Made by a program: the position numbers and the translations under genes. The notes under the pieces were generated by a model, which had not been told where the DNA came from, did not search any database, and saw only the letters and a program-made list of their open reading frames with translations. A stretch of DNA of 64,000 nt from Chloroflexota bacterium (GTDB lineage Bacteria > Chloroflexota > Anaerolineae > Aggregatilineales > Aggregatilineaceae), in NCBI GenBank assembly GCA_012729765.1, contig JAAYCM010000075.1, positions 62,001-126,000 of the forward strand. The letters are read 5' to 3'. Below, in pieces: positions 17,819 to 26,200 of the stretch (position 1 is the stretch's first letter; the number at the start of each line of letters is the position of its first letter).

Positions 17819-18787
17819 ATGTATCGCAGATTTGGAACAAATGCCGCTTACCGGGTCATCCTGGCGGCGCTGGTGATCGCGCTGGGGATCAGCCTCGTGC
17901 CGGGCCGCGCGGTCCTGGCGACAGGCGGAACGCCGGTGCTCGTCACCTGCTCGTCGGATGATGTCAAGATCGCGCCCGACATCTACGCGCAGACCATCGC
18001 CACCTATTACCAGAACCAGACCGTCAACATCACCGGCGAGCGCTCCGCCGACGGTATCTGGGCGCGCGTCTCGCTGCCCGATGGACGGCTCGGCTGGATG
18101 AAGGTTGTCTGTGTTGGCGGGGCCGTCCAGCAGCCGCAGGTCCCGACCGCTCCGACAGGCCGCTTCGTCACGATCAATACTGGGGCGCTCAACATCCGCA
18201 GCGGGCCGGGCTGGTGGTACACCGTGCTCGGTACGTTCTATCGCGGCACTGTGCTGACGCTCGGCACCTATCGCAACGCCGACGCCTCGTGGGTCCAGGT
18301 CGTGATGCCCGATGGGCGCACCGGCTGGGTGAATGCCAACTACGTCCTCCCCAGTATCCCATTCGGCAGCCTGCCGGTCTACGGCGCGCCAACCGCTGTG
18401 ACGGTCTACGTTGGCCCCGGCGCGACGATCTTCAACGGCCCTGGCTGGACCTATGCCGTGCTTACCACCTACCCACAGGGCACGGCGCTGACGCTCGGCA
18501 CCTATCGCACCGCAGACAGCCAGTGGATACAGGTTGTCCTGCCCGATGGGCGCACTGGTTGGCTCGCTGCCAGCTACGCGCTGCCCAGCACCCCGATCAG
18601 CAGCATGCCGATCTATGGCGGCACGCCGACGCAGCCGCCCATCCAGCGCACGCATGTTGTCCAGCCGGGCGAGAATCTGTTCCGCATCGGCCTGCGCTAT
18701 GGCGTAAGCTGGCCGACACTCGCCGCCGCGAACGGGATCGGCTATCCCTATCGCATCTACGCCGGGCAGGTGTTGATCATCCCCTAA
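17819..18787 (+). CDS. Secreted protein with three SH3-like domains and a C-terminal LysM domain
   Basis: 322 residues from the ATG at 17819, chosen because AGGGGGA precedes it by about 8 bp and a clean signal peptide follows (basic MYRRFG.., hydrophobic core, cleavage near the ALA at about residue 35). Three bacterial SH3-type repeats follow. The second and third share NIRSGPGWWYTVL or a close variant, LTLGTYR and LPDGRTGW. The last ~48 residues are LysM (VVQPGENLFRIGLRYG..LAAANGI..IYAGQVLIIP), which binds N-acetylglucosamine polymers. It is likely exported and held on peptidoglycan or surface glycan. The stop codon sits in the left end of repeat copy 3. Confidence 0.88.
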   Translation: MYRRFGTNAAYRVILAALVIALGISLVPGRAVLATGGTPVLVTCSSDDVKIAPDIYAQTIATYYQNQTVNITGERSADGIWARVSLPDGRLGWMKVVCVGGAVQQPQVPTAPTGRFVTINTGALNIRSGPGWWYTVLGTFYRGTVLTLGTYRNADASWVQVVMPDGRTGWVNANYVLPSIPFGSLPVYGAPTAVTVYVGPGATIFNGPGWTYAVLTTYPQGTALTLGTYRTADSQWIQVVLPDGRTGWLAASYALPSTPISSMPIYGGTPTQPPIQRTHVVQPGENLFRIGLRYGVSWPTLAAANGIGYPYRIYAGQVLIIP

Positions 18788-18940
18788 TACTACAGCCGCA
18801 GATCGCCCCCCCCATCCTAAATCCTTCCCCCAAAATGAGGGAAGGACTTCAAATTCTGCCCCCCTTCCCTCCGCGCAGCAGTGGGGGAAGGGGCCGGGGG
18901 ATGGGGGGCAACAAAACGTCAGGTGCGGCTGTCGTACTAG
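18784..18940 (+). repeat. Inverted-repeat element, copy 3, filling the gap between convergent stop codons
   Basis: The core is at 18805-18908 with both internal hairpins. The outer arms, CTAATACTACAGCCGC (18784-18799) and GCGGCTGTCGTACTAG (18925-18940), are inverted repeats with two mismatches. The left arm contains the TAA stop of the SH3/LysM gene and the right arm the TAG stop of the minus-strand FemAB gene, so the element spans exactly from stop to stop. Its position between convergent genes would also suit a bidirectional terminator. Confidence 0.85.
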
Positions 18941-20034
18941 CCGCGCCGGGCCAGCCGCCGCATCGTGCCCAGCACGCCCGGCATCAGCCGCTCGTAGGCC
19001 CAATACAGCGCGCGATTGGGCACATAGTCCCACGCGCCGATGTGCCGCACAACCGTTCCGCCGAAACCGTCCTTGAAGCGGTAGACGCCCCACATCGGAT
19101 CATCTTCATGGAACGTGTTGGGCGCGCCCCAGAAATCGTAGGTGGCATAGCCCTGTGCCTTCGCCCAGCGGATCGCTTCCCACTGCAAGAGATAGGTGGG
19201 CATCCGCTGGCGCTCTTCGTTGGAACTCATGCCGTAGAAATACCATGCTTTCGGCCCGAAGTGAAACAGCACCAGCCCGGCCAACGCCTGCCCCTGCCAC
19301 TCCGCCAGAAACGCCTGCGCCAGCCCCGCCGCGATGAAGCTGCCCCAGGCGTCGCGGTAATAATCCAGCGGGCGGATCAGAAACTCCTGGCGCGCGCCGG
19401 TCGTGCGGTAGAGGTCGTAAAGCGTGTGCAGATCGGCGTCACCGGCTGCCGGGCGCACGATCACATCCTGCTTCGTCGCCTGCCGGATTTTACGCCGCGT
19501 GCCCTGGTTCATCCCGGCCAGCAGCGCGTCTTCGTCCTGGGCCAGATCGAGCGTAACCGTGTTGCGGAACTGCACCTGCGACGCGCTGAAGCGCCACCCG
19601 CGCCCGCGCAGCAGGTCCAGCACGCGCTGCCCGGCGGGATGCTCGCGCGGGGGCCGGTCGGGATCAGCGCCGCCGGGGATGCCCGTGCCCGCGATCACGT
19701 CGGGATCGATCTTCAGCCAGATCGCGCGCCGCTGGCGGGCCAGCCGTTCGAGGTGATCGAGCACGGCGGCGGCCAGCGCGGGATCATCATAGGCCAGCGC
19801 CGGCCCCTTCGGCACATACATCACACGCAGCGGTCCGGCGCGCCGCGTCAATACCGACGCCGCCGCCACCGTCGCGCCGCTGCCAGCGCTGAAGGCCAGT
19901 CGCTCCGGCTGCCAGCCCGTCTCGCGCTGTTTGAAATCACCCCACTCCCACGTTTGCAGGATATGGGCACAGGGCAGCGCGCCCAGCGCCGCGTTCCAGG
20001 CGTCACGATCGGTAATCGGGCTGAGGGTCAGCAT
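18937..20034 (-). CDS. FemAB-family peptidyltransferase (peptidoglycan bridge type)
   Basis: 365 residues with a doubled GNAT-like fold. The N-terminal part has HILQTWEWGDFKQRETGWQP, and the middle has NTVTLDL...GMNQGTRRKIRQATK, the typical FemAB 'QGTRR.IR.A' segment. The C-terminal part has YFYGMSSNEERQRMPTYLLQWEAIRWAKAQG. Characterised relatives add amino acids from aminoacyl-tRNA to the lipid-linked peptidoglycan stem peptide on the cytoplasmic side. It is the last of three genes (FemAB, GNAT, FemAB) with gaps of 6-9 bp, so probably one transcript. The amino acid used is unknown. Confidence 0.85.
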   Translation of the reverse strand: MLTLSPITDRDAWNAALGALPCAHILQTWEWGDFKQRETGWQPERLAFSAGSGATVAAASVLTRRAGPLRVMYVPKGPALAYDDPALAAAVLDHLERLARQRRAIWLKIDPDVIAGTGIPGGADPDRPPREHPAGQRVLDLLRGRGWRFSASQVQFRNTVTLDLAQDEDALLAGMNQGTRRKIRQATKQDVIVRPAAGDADLHTLYDLYRTTGARQEFLIRPLDYYRDAWGSFIAAGLAQAFLAEWQGQALAGLVLFHFGPKAWYFYGMSSNEERQRMPTYLLQWEAIRWAKAQGYATYDFWGAPNTFHEDDPMWGVYRFKDGFGGTVVRHIGAWDYVPNRALYWAYERLMPGVLGTMRRLARRG

Positions 20035-20040
20035 CGGCGC

Positions 20041-20553
20041 TCACACCGTCTTGATGAAGTACGCGCCGCAGACCTTCTCACCGCTGGCCGTTTCGGTAAT
20101 CGCGGGGTGTACGGCAAAGCCCAGGCTGAGCTTGAGCGCGAAATTGGCCCGCTTGTCGAGCGACGACCACGAGCGCATCTGGATGCAGCCCAGATCGGCG
20201 GTCATCGCCAGCGCGGCAAGCTGGAGCTCGCGGCCCACGCCCTGCTCGCGGTAGGCTTCATCGACCGCGAACGACTGCACGAACGTCTCCCGAAGCTGGA
20301 CGCCGTCCGGCCCGGTGAGCGGCGTCGCTACATTGCCACTCCACGCCGTCGCCGGGATGATGATCGGCTGGTCGAACAGCGCGATATGCCCGATCACCTG
20401 CTCACCTTCCAGCGCGCCCAGGTACAGGCAGCCGGTTTTCGGCTCCCCCGACTCGACATCGTCCAGCACCCAGCGCGCCGCATCGACCCGCACCAGGTGC
20501 GCGACATAGGCCACCCACTGCGGGTGTTCCAGCCCAAATTCCTCAATGACCAT
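20041..20553 (-). CDS. GNAT-family N-acetyltransferase
   Basis: 170 residues. The acetyl-CoA binding region is recognisable as QSFAVDEAYREQGVGRELQLAALAMTADLG (R/Q-x-x-G-x-G/A type), preceded by GCLYLGALEGEQVIGHIALFDQ. It lies between two FemAB genes with gaps of 9 and 6 bp, which suggests a shared role in modifying cell-wall peptides or amino acids. The substrate is not deducible. Confidence 0.8.
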   Translation of the reverse strand: MVIEEFGLEHPQWVAYVAHLVRVDAARWVLDDVESGEPKTGCLYLGALEGEQVIGHIALFDQPIIIPATAWSGNVATPLTGPDGVQLRETFVQSFAVDEAYREQGVGRELQLAALAMTADLGCIQMRSWSSLDKRANFALKLSLGFAVHPAITETASGEKVCGAYFIKTV

Positions 20554-20562
20554 CGGATGCCC

Positions 20563-21591
20563 TCATTCGCTGCGGCTCACCGCCAGCCGGTAAGCGGTAT
20601 AGACCAGCCGGTTATAGACCCGATCCCACGCGCCGACACTGCGCACCACCTCACCGCCCCAACCGCGCTTGAAGCGATAGACGCCCCACAGCCCGTCGCC
20701 GCGCGTCTCGAACTGCGCTTCGAGCGTCTCCGGGGCGGCGTCCGGCACGCCATACAGATCATAGCGCGCCGCGCCCTGCGCTCTGGCCCAGCGCACACCC
20801 GCCCACTGCACGCCGTAGGACGCCATGCGCTGCCGCTCGCGCTCCGACGACGCGCCGTAGAGATACCACGCGTCGCGCCCCAGCCGGAAGACCATCACGC
20901 CCGCCAAATCCTGCCCGGCGTAGCTGCCCAGGAGCAGCGCCGCCCAGCCGCGCGGCACAAACAGATCATACGCCAGCCGGTAATATTCTGGCGCATGTAC
21001 GCCAAATTCGGCCCGCGATCCGGTTTCGGCCAGCAGCGCGTTGAAGCTCGCCACGTCCTCGCGCGTGCCCTGCCGCACCTCGACCTCGTATTTCTCGCTC
21101 TTACGGATGTTGCGGCGCGTGCCCTGGTTCATCCGCGCCAGGATCGTCTCCTCGTCCGCCGCCAGATCGAGCCGGATCGTGCGCGGCGGCTGGACCGTCT
21201 GCGGGCTGGGGCGGAACCCGTAGGCGGCGAAATCGACGTGTTCCAGCCCGAAGCCCGGCTCGATCTTCAGCAGGGCCGCGCCGTGCTGCCGCGCCGCATG
21301 ATCGACCGCCTCCCTCAGCGCGCGCACCTGCCCCGCGTCCGCCCAATCGACCAGCGGGCCATAGGGCGCGTAGGCCAGCCAGCCCAGGCGCAGCGGCAGC
21401 CGCCGCAGCAATAACTGCACGCCCGCCACGATCCCGCCGCCGGAATCGGCCAGCGCGACGCGCAGCGGTCGCCAGCCAAAGGCCGCTTTCAGCTCGCCCC
21501 AGGGCGCGGTTTGCAGCAGGTGGGCGCGCGGGTGCGCCTGGACAAACGCGTCCCAGGCGTCGGGCGCGGGCGTGATCGGGTGTAGGGACAT
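20563..21591 (-). CDS. FemAB-family peptidyltransferase, second copy
   Basis: 342 residues from the ATG at 21591. This start is preferred over an upstream in-frame start because AAGGCGG lies 5 bp before it and the family's N-terminus begins there. It shares with the downstream paralogue the pattern HLLQTAPWGELK, RMNQGTRRNIRKSEK, WYLYGASSERERQRMASYGVQW and the C-terminal YRFKRGWGGEVVRSVG. It is the first gene of the FemAB-GNAT-FemAB operon. Two FemAB enzymes in series, as in FemA/FemB pairs, would add successive residues to an interpeptide bridge. That is inference from the family. Confidence 0.85.
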   Translation of the reverse strand: MSLHPITPAPDAWDAFVQAHPRAHLLQTAPWGELKAAFGWRPLRVALADSGGGIVAGVQLLLRRLPLRLGWLAYAPYGPLVDWADAGQVRALREAVDHAARQHGAALLKIEPGFGLEHVDFAAYGFRPSPQTVQPPRTIRLDLAADEETILARMNQGTRRNIRKSEKYEVEVRQGTREDVASFNALLAETGSRAEFGVHAPEYYRLAYDLFVPRGWAALLLGSYAGQDLAGVMVFRLGRDAWYLYGASSERERQRMASYGVQWAGVRWARAQGAARYDLYGVPDAAPETLEAQFETRGDGLWGVYRFKRGWGGEVVRSVGAWDRVYNRLVYTAYRLAVSRSE

Positions 21592-21627
21592 CGGGCCGCC
21601 TTTTTTGGTGCGAACGGAACCGGAGCG

Positions 21628-21633
21628 ATTATA
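21628..21633 (-). promoter_or_regulatory. Candidate -10 box for the FemAB operon
   Basis: TATAAT on the minus strand, 36 bp upstream of the chosen ATG at 21591, giving a leader of about 30 nt. No convincing -35 hexamer is present. The spacing to the start codon resembles that of the TATAAT ahead of the glycan operon. Confidence 0.4.
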
Positions 21634-21657
21634 GCGCGTCACGCGGGTGGGCCTAGC

Positions 21658-21687
21658 CACAAAACGGCAGAGGCGCTGCCGACCATC
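21658..21687 (+). repeat. 30-bp direct repeat, left copy, upstream of the metallopeptidase gene
   Basis: It begins CACAAAACGGCAGAGGCGCT and matches 23153-23182 at about 27 of 30 positions. The pair flanks the metallopeptidase gene at a distance of about 1.5 kb. This copy lies between divergent promoters, where a terminator is not expected. Confidence 0.7.
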
Positions 21688-21800
21688 CGGCACGGCATCA
21701 GATGCCCGCGATTCCTGTCATTTCGTATGCGCAACGCAATCGCCTTCCGGTTCGTAAGAAATCATATAACCCTGTAACAGAAGAGCAAGGACATAATAAG

Positions 21801-23129
21801 ATGAACACCAAAGCCCGATTCGGGATGGGGATGTTGTTGCTCACACTGTCGCTGTTCGCCATCGCCCTCTTCGACGGACACCCTGTGCACGCGCAGGGCA
21901 TTGTCCAGGTTCCCACGGTGATCGACGTAACCGATCCGGCCAGCGGCCTGATCACAGTCGAAATCACCTATCCGGCGGCGCTGCTGCCCGACGATTACCT
22001 GTATCTGTCCTTTCACATGCTGGCCGATCATCCCGATGCTTTGAAGTCACTGGCAGCGCTGGCAGGCGAGAGCGCGCAGGAACTCCCGGTTGAAACCAGG
22101 CCGGGTGTGACGCAGCGTGTGCGCTTGACCGATCACGCCGGATCGTTGTTAGTACGCTATACGCTCGATCCGCTGTACTTCCCACCGCAGTATTCGCACG
22201 ACGAGCCACTGAACGCCGCTGCCCGCCTGACCGCCGAACTGGGTGTGCTGCGCACGTCGGACATTCTGCCGGATGGCGCATTTGCCGTCGGGCCGGGCGA
22301 GTTTGTCTACCAGACGATCTTCCGCCTGCCGGATGGTTGGCAAGCGATTACCCCGTGGCCCGCCGCGCCCGATGGCACCGTGCCCATCCCGGCAAGCAGC
22401 ATCATGCAGACCGAATACCTGGCCGTAGGGCCATTTGTGACGGAAATTGCCACGTTTGATACGACGCAGGTGGTGGTCGGCACAGTGAATGATGCAGGAT
22501 TGCCTGCTGCGCTCGTGATCGAGATTCTGACGCATATGGCGGACCTGTTCGAGTCCGCGCCGCAGGCTGAACACATGGCGGTGAGTATCGTCCCCGAAGA
22601 TTTTCTGTATGGGGGCAGCGCCGGTACGCTGACGATCTCATCCAATGCCGACCCGCACTTCGTGGCGCACGAGATGATCCACTGGTGGAATACGCTCGAC
22701 CTCACCGCCGGGGACGCGACAGCCTGGTTCCGCGAGGGTTTCACCGAGTACTACAGTCTGCGGATGATGCGCGACCTGGGAATCTGGAACGATGAAATAC
22801 TAGGCATGGCCTGGGATCAGTACGGGCAAGCGCTCGCCCAGTTGGACGAGGATCCCGCCCCGAGTCTGGTGGAAGCGTCCGAGCGGCAGCAGGAAAACGA
22901 GAACTATGTGCTGCTGGTGTACGTCAAGGGTGCGCTGTTTGCACGCCTGCTGGATACCACCCTTGAGGACCACGATCGCAGCCTGGACGAAGCGATGCGG
23001 GTGATTCTCAGCGGTGAACGACGCGCACTGAGCAACGCGGACCTTCACCAGATCTTCCACGATGTCTACGATGGGTTGGTGGACGATCTATTCGAGCGAT
23101 ACGTCCTCGACGGTGCGGGTCTGCCGTAA
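21801..23129 (+). CDS. Secreted M61/M1-like zinc metallopeptidase
   Basis: 442 residues from the ATG at 21801, which is preceded by GAGCAAGG and followed by a clear signal peptide (MNTKARFGMGMLLLTLSLF.., cleavage near VHAQG). The zinc site is HEMIH (His290, Glu291, His294) with Glu312 in WFREGFTEYYS, eighteen residues on. This HExxH-(17)-E gluzincin layout and the EGFTEYY block resemble M61 glycyl-aminopeptidases and, more distantly, M1. The N-terminal ~250 residues are beta-rich, without a recognised domain. It should act outside the membrane on peptides or proteins. The third codon position looks less GC-biased than in the neighbours, and the gene stands alone between 30-bp direct repeats, both compatible with acquisition as a cassette. 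Confidence 0.78.
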   Translation: MNTKARFGMGMLLLTLSLFAIALFDGHPVHAQGIVQVPTVIDVTDPASGLITVEITYPAALLPDDYLYLSFHMLADHPDALKSLAALAGESAQELPVETRPGVTQRVRLTDHAGSLLVRYTLDPLYFPPQYSHDEPLNAAARLTAELGVLRTSDILPDGAFAVGPGEFVYQTIFRLPDGWQAITPWPAAPDGTVPIPASSIMQTEYLAVGPFVTEIATFDTTQVVVGTVNDAGLPAALVIEILTHMADLFESAPQAEHMAVSIVPEDFLYGGSAGTLTISSNADPHFVAHEMIHWWNTLDLTAGDATAWFREGFTEYYSLRMMRDLGIWNDEILGMAWDQYGQALAQLDEDPAPSLVEASERQQENENYVLLVYVKGALFARLLDTTLEDHDRSLDEAMRVILSGERRALSNADLHQIFHDVYDGLVDDLFERYVLDGAGLP

Positions 23130-23152
23130 CGATCGACTGCTGCCGTACCAGG

Positions 23153-23182
23153 CACAAAACGACAGAGGCGCTGCCGATTATC
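23153..23182 (+). repeat. 30-bp direct repeat, right copy, downstream of the metallopeptidase gene
   Basis: It begins CACAAAACGACAGAGGCGCT and is nearly identical to 21658-21687. Here the repeat provides the left arm of the terminator-like hairpin 23165-23194, whereas the other copy lacks the partner arm. Confidence 0.7.
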
Positions 23183-23194
23183 TGACAGCGCCTC
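23165..23194. terminator. Hairpin between convergent peptidase and alpha-2-macroglobulin genes
   Basis: GAGGCGCTG (23165-23173) pairs perfectly with CAGCGCCTC (23186-23194) around a 12-nt loop, 35 bp after the peptidase stop. No long T-tract follows, so intrinsic termination would be weak. On the minus strand CGTTTTGTGCC follows. Confidence 0.5.
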
Positions 23195-23198
23195 ACAC

Positions 23199-23274
23199 GC
23201 GGTTATCTTGTGGTAGGGCGGTGCAAGCCTCGCCCGCCGGGTAGGGCTTGCCCTATCCCTACAGGATTAACCGC
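23199..23274. repeat. Nested inverted repeat at the 3' end of the alpha-2-macroglobulin gene
   Basis: The outer arms are GCGGTTA (23199-23205) and TAACCGC (23268-23274), and the inner arms GTAGGG (23213-23218) and CCCTAC (23257-23262). GGCGG..CCGCC and AGGGC..GCCCT pairings lie between them. The right arm ends at the stop codon of the minus-strand gene. It is a different sequence from the nine-copy family but has the same placement at a gene end, and only one copy is in the window. Confidence 0.5.
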
Positions 23275-26200
23275 TATTCCGCTTCCTCGGTCGGCTCAGC
23301 GGTTGCGGCTGGCTCCGGCTCCTCGGCAGGCTCCAGCGTGTCGGACTCGGTCCCGCCGGTGATGGTGAACAGGCTCCCTGCCCCGCGACCGTAGACTTCG
23401 GGGAAGTAGAACTCCTGCCCGGTGGTCGGGATGACGTTGTAGACGCCCGCCAGCCCCGGATAGATCACGTAGTTGAACTGGTAGGTGCCGCGCGGCAGAT
23501 AGGTCGCGTAGAGCACGACCTTCTCGTCGCGCATCTCGATATTGGAGAACCACCACCAGCCCCAGCCCTCGCTCAGCGGACGCGCGCGGTTCAGCTCCGG
23601 CTGCGTCCCGACCTGGCTGGTCGTGTTCAGATTCGGGTTGACCGCGTCTGCACCCGCCGGGATCGGGTCTTCGATCACGACGTAGTGCAGGTTGTTGGGC
23701 GCGATGATCGTCAGCGACACCTGGACCGCCTCGCCCACCGCCGCCGAGGTGATCGGCGTGCGATCGGGGTCGTTCAGCAGGCTGTAGGTGCGCTCGACGA
23801 TGATCCCGCGATTGATCGGCTCGACTTCCGGCACGGGCAGGTACGCCGTCAGGTGGGCGGTGTAGTACAGATTGCCCTCGCCCTCAGAGCGGCTGAAGAC
23901 CAGCCGGTTCGCCTGGTCGGCCAGCAGATCGGCCACCTCGATCCGCAGCACCTCGGTTTCCTTGACATTGTCCGGCGTGGCGCTGTCGTCCTCAAGCGGC
24001 TGGCGCTCGCCGTTCAGGCTCACTGCGAAGGTATAGTCGGGATACAGCTCACCGCTGACGACCATCCACTCGGTCAGCGCCATGACCGCCCAGGCGGTTT
24101 CCTGCGTCGTTTCCCAGGCGTCGCCCGTGCGCGCGACCATCAGCCAGCGCACGATGTTGGGGATCATCTGGTTTTCGGGATCGATCTGCGCCAGCGCCAG
24201 CAGGCCCAGGGCCGTCGTGCGCGTGTCGGTGTTCCAGTTCCACCAGTCCTGATATTCTTCTTCCCAGTGCGCGCCGGTCGCGCTGACGATCAGGGCGCTG
24301 CCCAGGTCGTTGATCAGCTCCATCGCGCGCGAGTCCGCCGGGTCTTGCAGGTGGAAGGCCATCGCCAGGTAGGCTTTGGCATACAGGCTCATGCTCAGGC
24401 GCTCCTGGTACAGGCGCACGCTGCGGCTCATATCGCCCGCGTCCACCCGCGCCAGCGCATAGAGCAGGAACGCCTGCCGGTTGAGCCGCCACGTGTCGTC
24501 CTCGGTGCGGATCGTCGCCAGTGACGCCCGCACGAACTCGGTCGCGCGGTCGATCACGCCCTGTTCGACGGTGAAGCCCGCCCGCTGCGCCTCAACCAGC
24601 CCGATCAGCGCGTAGGCCGTCACGATCGGGTTGGACTCGTCCTGCGGGAACCAGCCCCAGCCACCGTCTACCTTCTGCTGGGCGTAGAGCCGCTGCAAGG
24701 CGTAGTTGACCTGCACGCGCAGATTCGACTCAAGCTCGGCGTTTTCGACGCCCAGGTCGGCCAGCGCCCGCGCCGTGATAGCGTTGGGCAGGAAGCGGCT
24801 GATGATCTGCTCGATGCAGTAGTGCGGGAAGTTGCGCAGCCATTCCAGCCCGTCGATGGTCGTCGCGGCCAGCGAGCGATCCAGGCGAACGGTCAGATTG
24901 CCCTGCGTCACGTCGAAGCGGCGCGGCAGCACGATCGATTCGGTGCGGCTGCCGGCTTCTGGCCCGTAGAGCGTGCCGCCGGTGCCGACCGTCTCCGGCA
25001 CTTCATATTTGTAGACCGGCAGGGTGCGCTCGCTGCCCTGGCCGAGCGGCGGCTTGCTGGCGTCGGTATACGCCCCGTCGCCAGCGTTGGCATAGAAGGT
25101 CGCGTCGATGCGCGGCACGTCGAGCACGTCCAGTTCCCAGTTGACGCGCGCCCGCCCCTTGGCCGGAACGTTCACCGTCTGGGTGTGCGTCACGCCGTCG
25201 GCCAGTGTAAAGCCGGTGCCTTCCAGCGTGACCTCGGTTATCAGCGGCTCATTGGTGTTATTGTTGACCAGCGCGGCCAGCGTCGTCTGGTCGCCCACCA
25301 CGAAGAAGCGCGGCGTGATCGGGCGGATCAGGACCGGCTTGGTGCTGAGCAAATCGAAGGTCGTCTGCCCGACCAGCATCGGCCCGTCTGCGCCGGTCGT
25401 GACGGCACGCGCGTCGAGCCGCCACGTGGTCAGGTTGTCGGGCAGGGTGACGGACACCGTCGCTTCGCCGTTCTCGTCGGTGATCAGGCTCGGCGACCAG
25501 AGCGGCGTATCGACGAATTCCTGCCGCACATCGAAGATGCCGCCCTCACCGAAGCCGCCGCCGCCGCCCTTGATCGTGTCGATGATGACCTGCGTCGCCT
25601 GATCGACGCTCACCGTCAGCGGGGACGCCGTGCGCACCGTCAGGCCGCGCTCGGAGTAGAAGAACGGCAGCAGGTCCGGCGCGATCTGGTCGGCGAGGGT
25701 CAGCACGGCCAGATCGGTCAGGCCGACGCCGATCTCGGCGTTGGGAACGGGCGTGCCCTGCCAGTCGGTCGCGGTGATCGTGTACTCGACCGTGTCGCCC
25801 GGCCCGGCAAACTCGCCCGCCGCGACATCCACATTCGAGCGCACGCTGAGATCCATCACAAGCTGGTCTGTGTCCACATTTAGCTGCGCGATGCCCATGC
25901 GGAAGGCGGTGGTCGGGTTGTTCTCGTCCACGCCCTTGACCAGCATCACGCTCACGAAGATGTTGGGGGCGAATTCCGGCGCGATCTCCAGCTCGTAGAT
26001 CGTGCTGTTCGTCTCCATCAAGATCACTTCGTGCGACAGGATATCGCCGCGTTCGACCGTGATCAGCGCGTAGGCTTCGCCCTGGAACGGGCTGGGGATC
26101 AGGATTTGGGCCGTGTCGCCGACCGCGTACTGGTCCTTGTCGGTGATCAACTGGATGCGGTTCGAGTTCTCCTGTCGCCAGTTGACGAAGTCCTGCCCGC

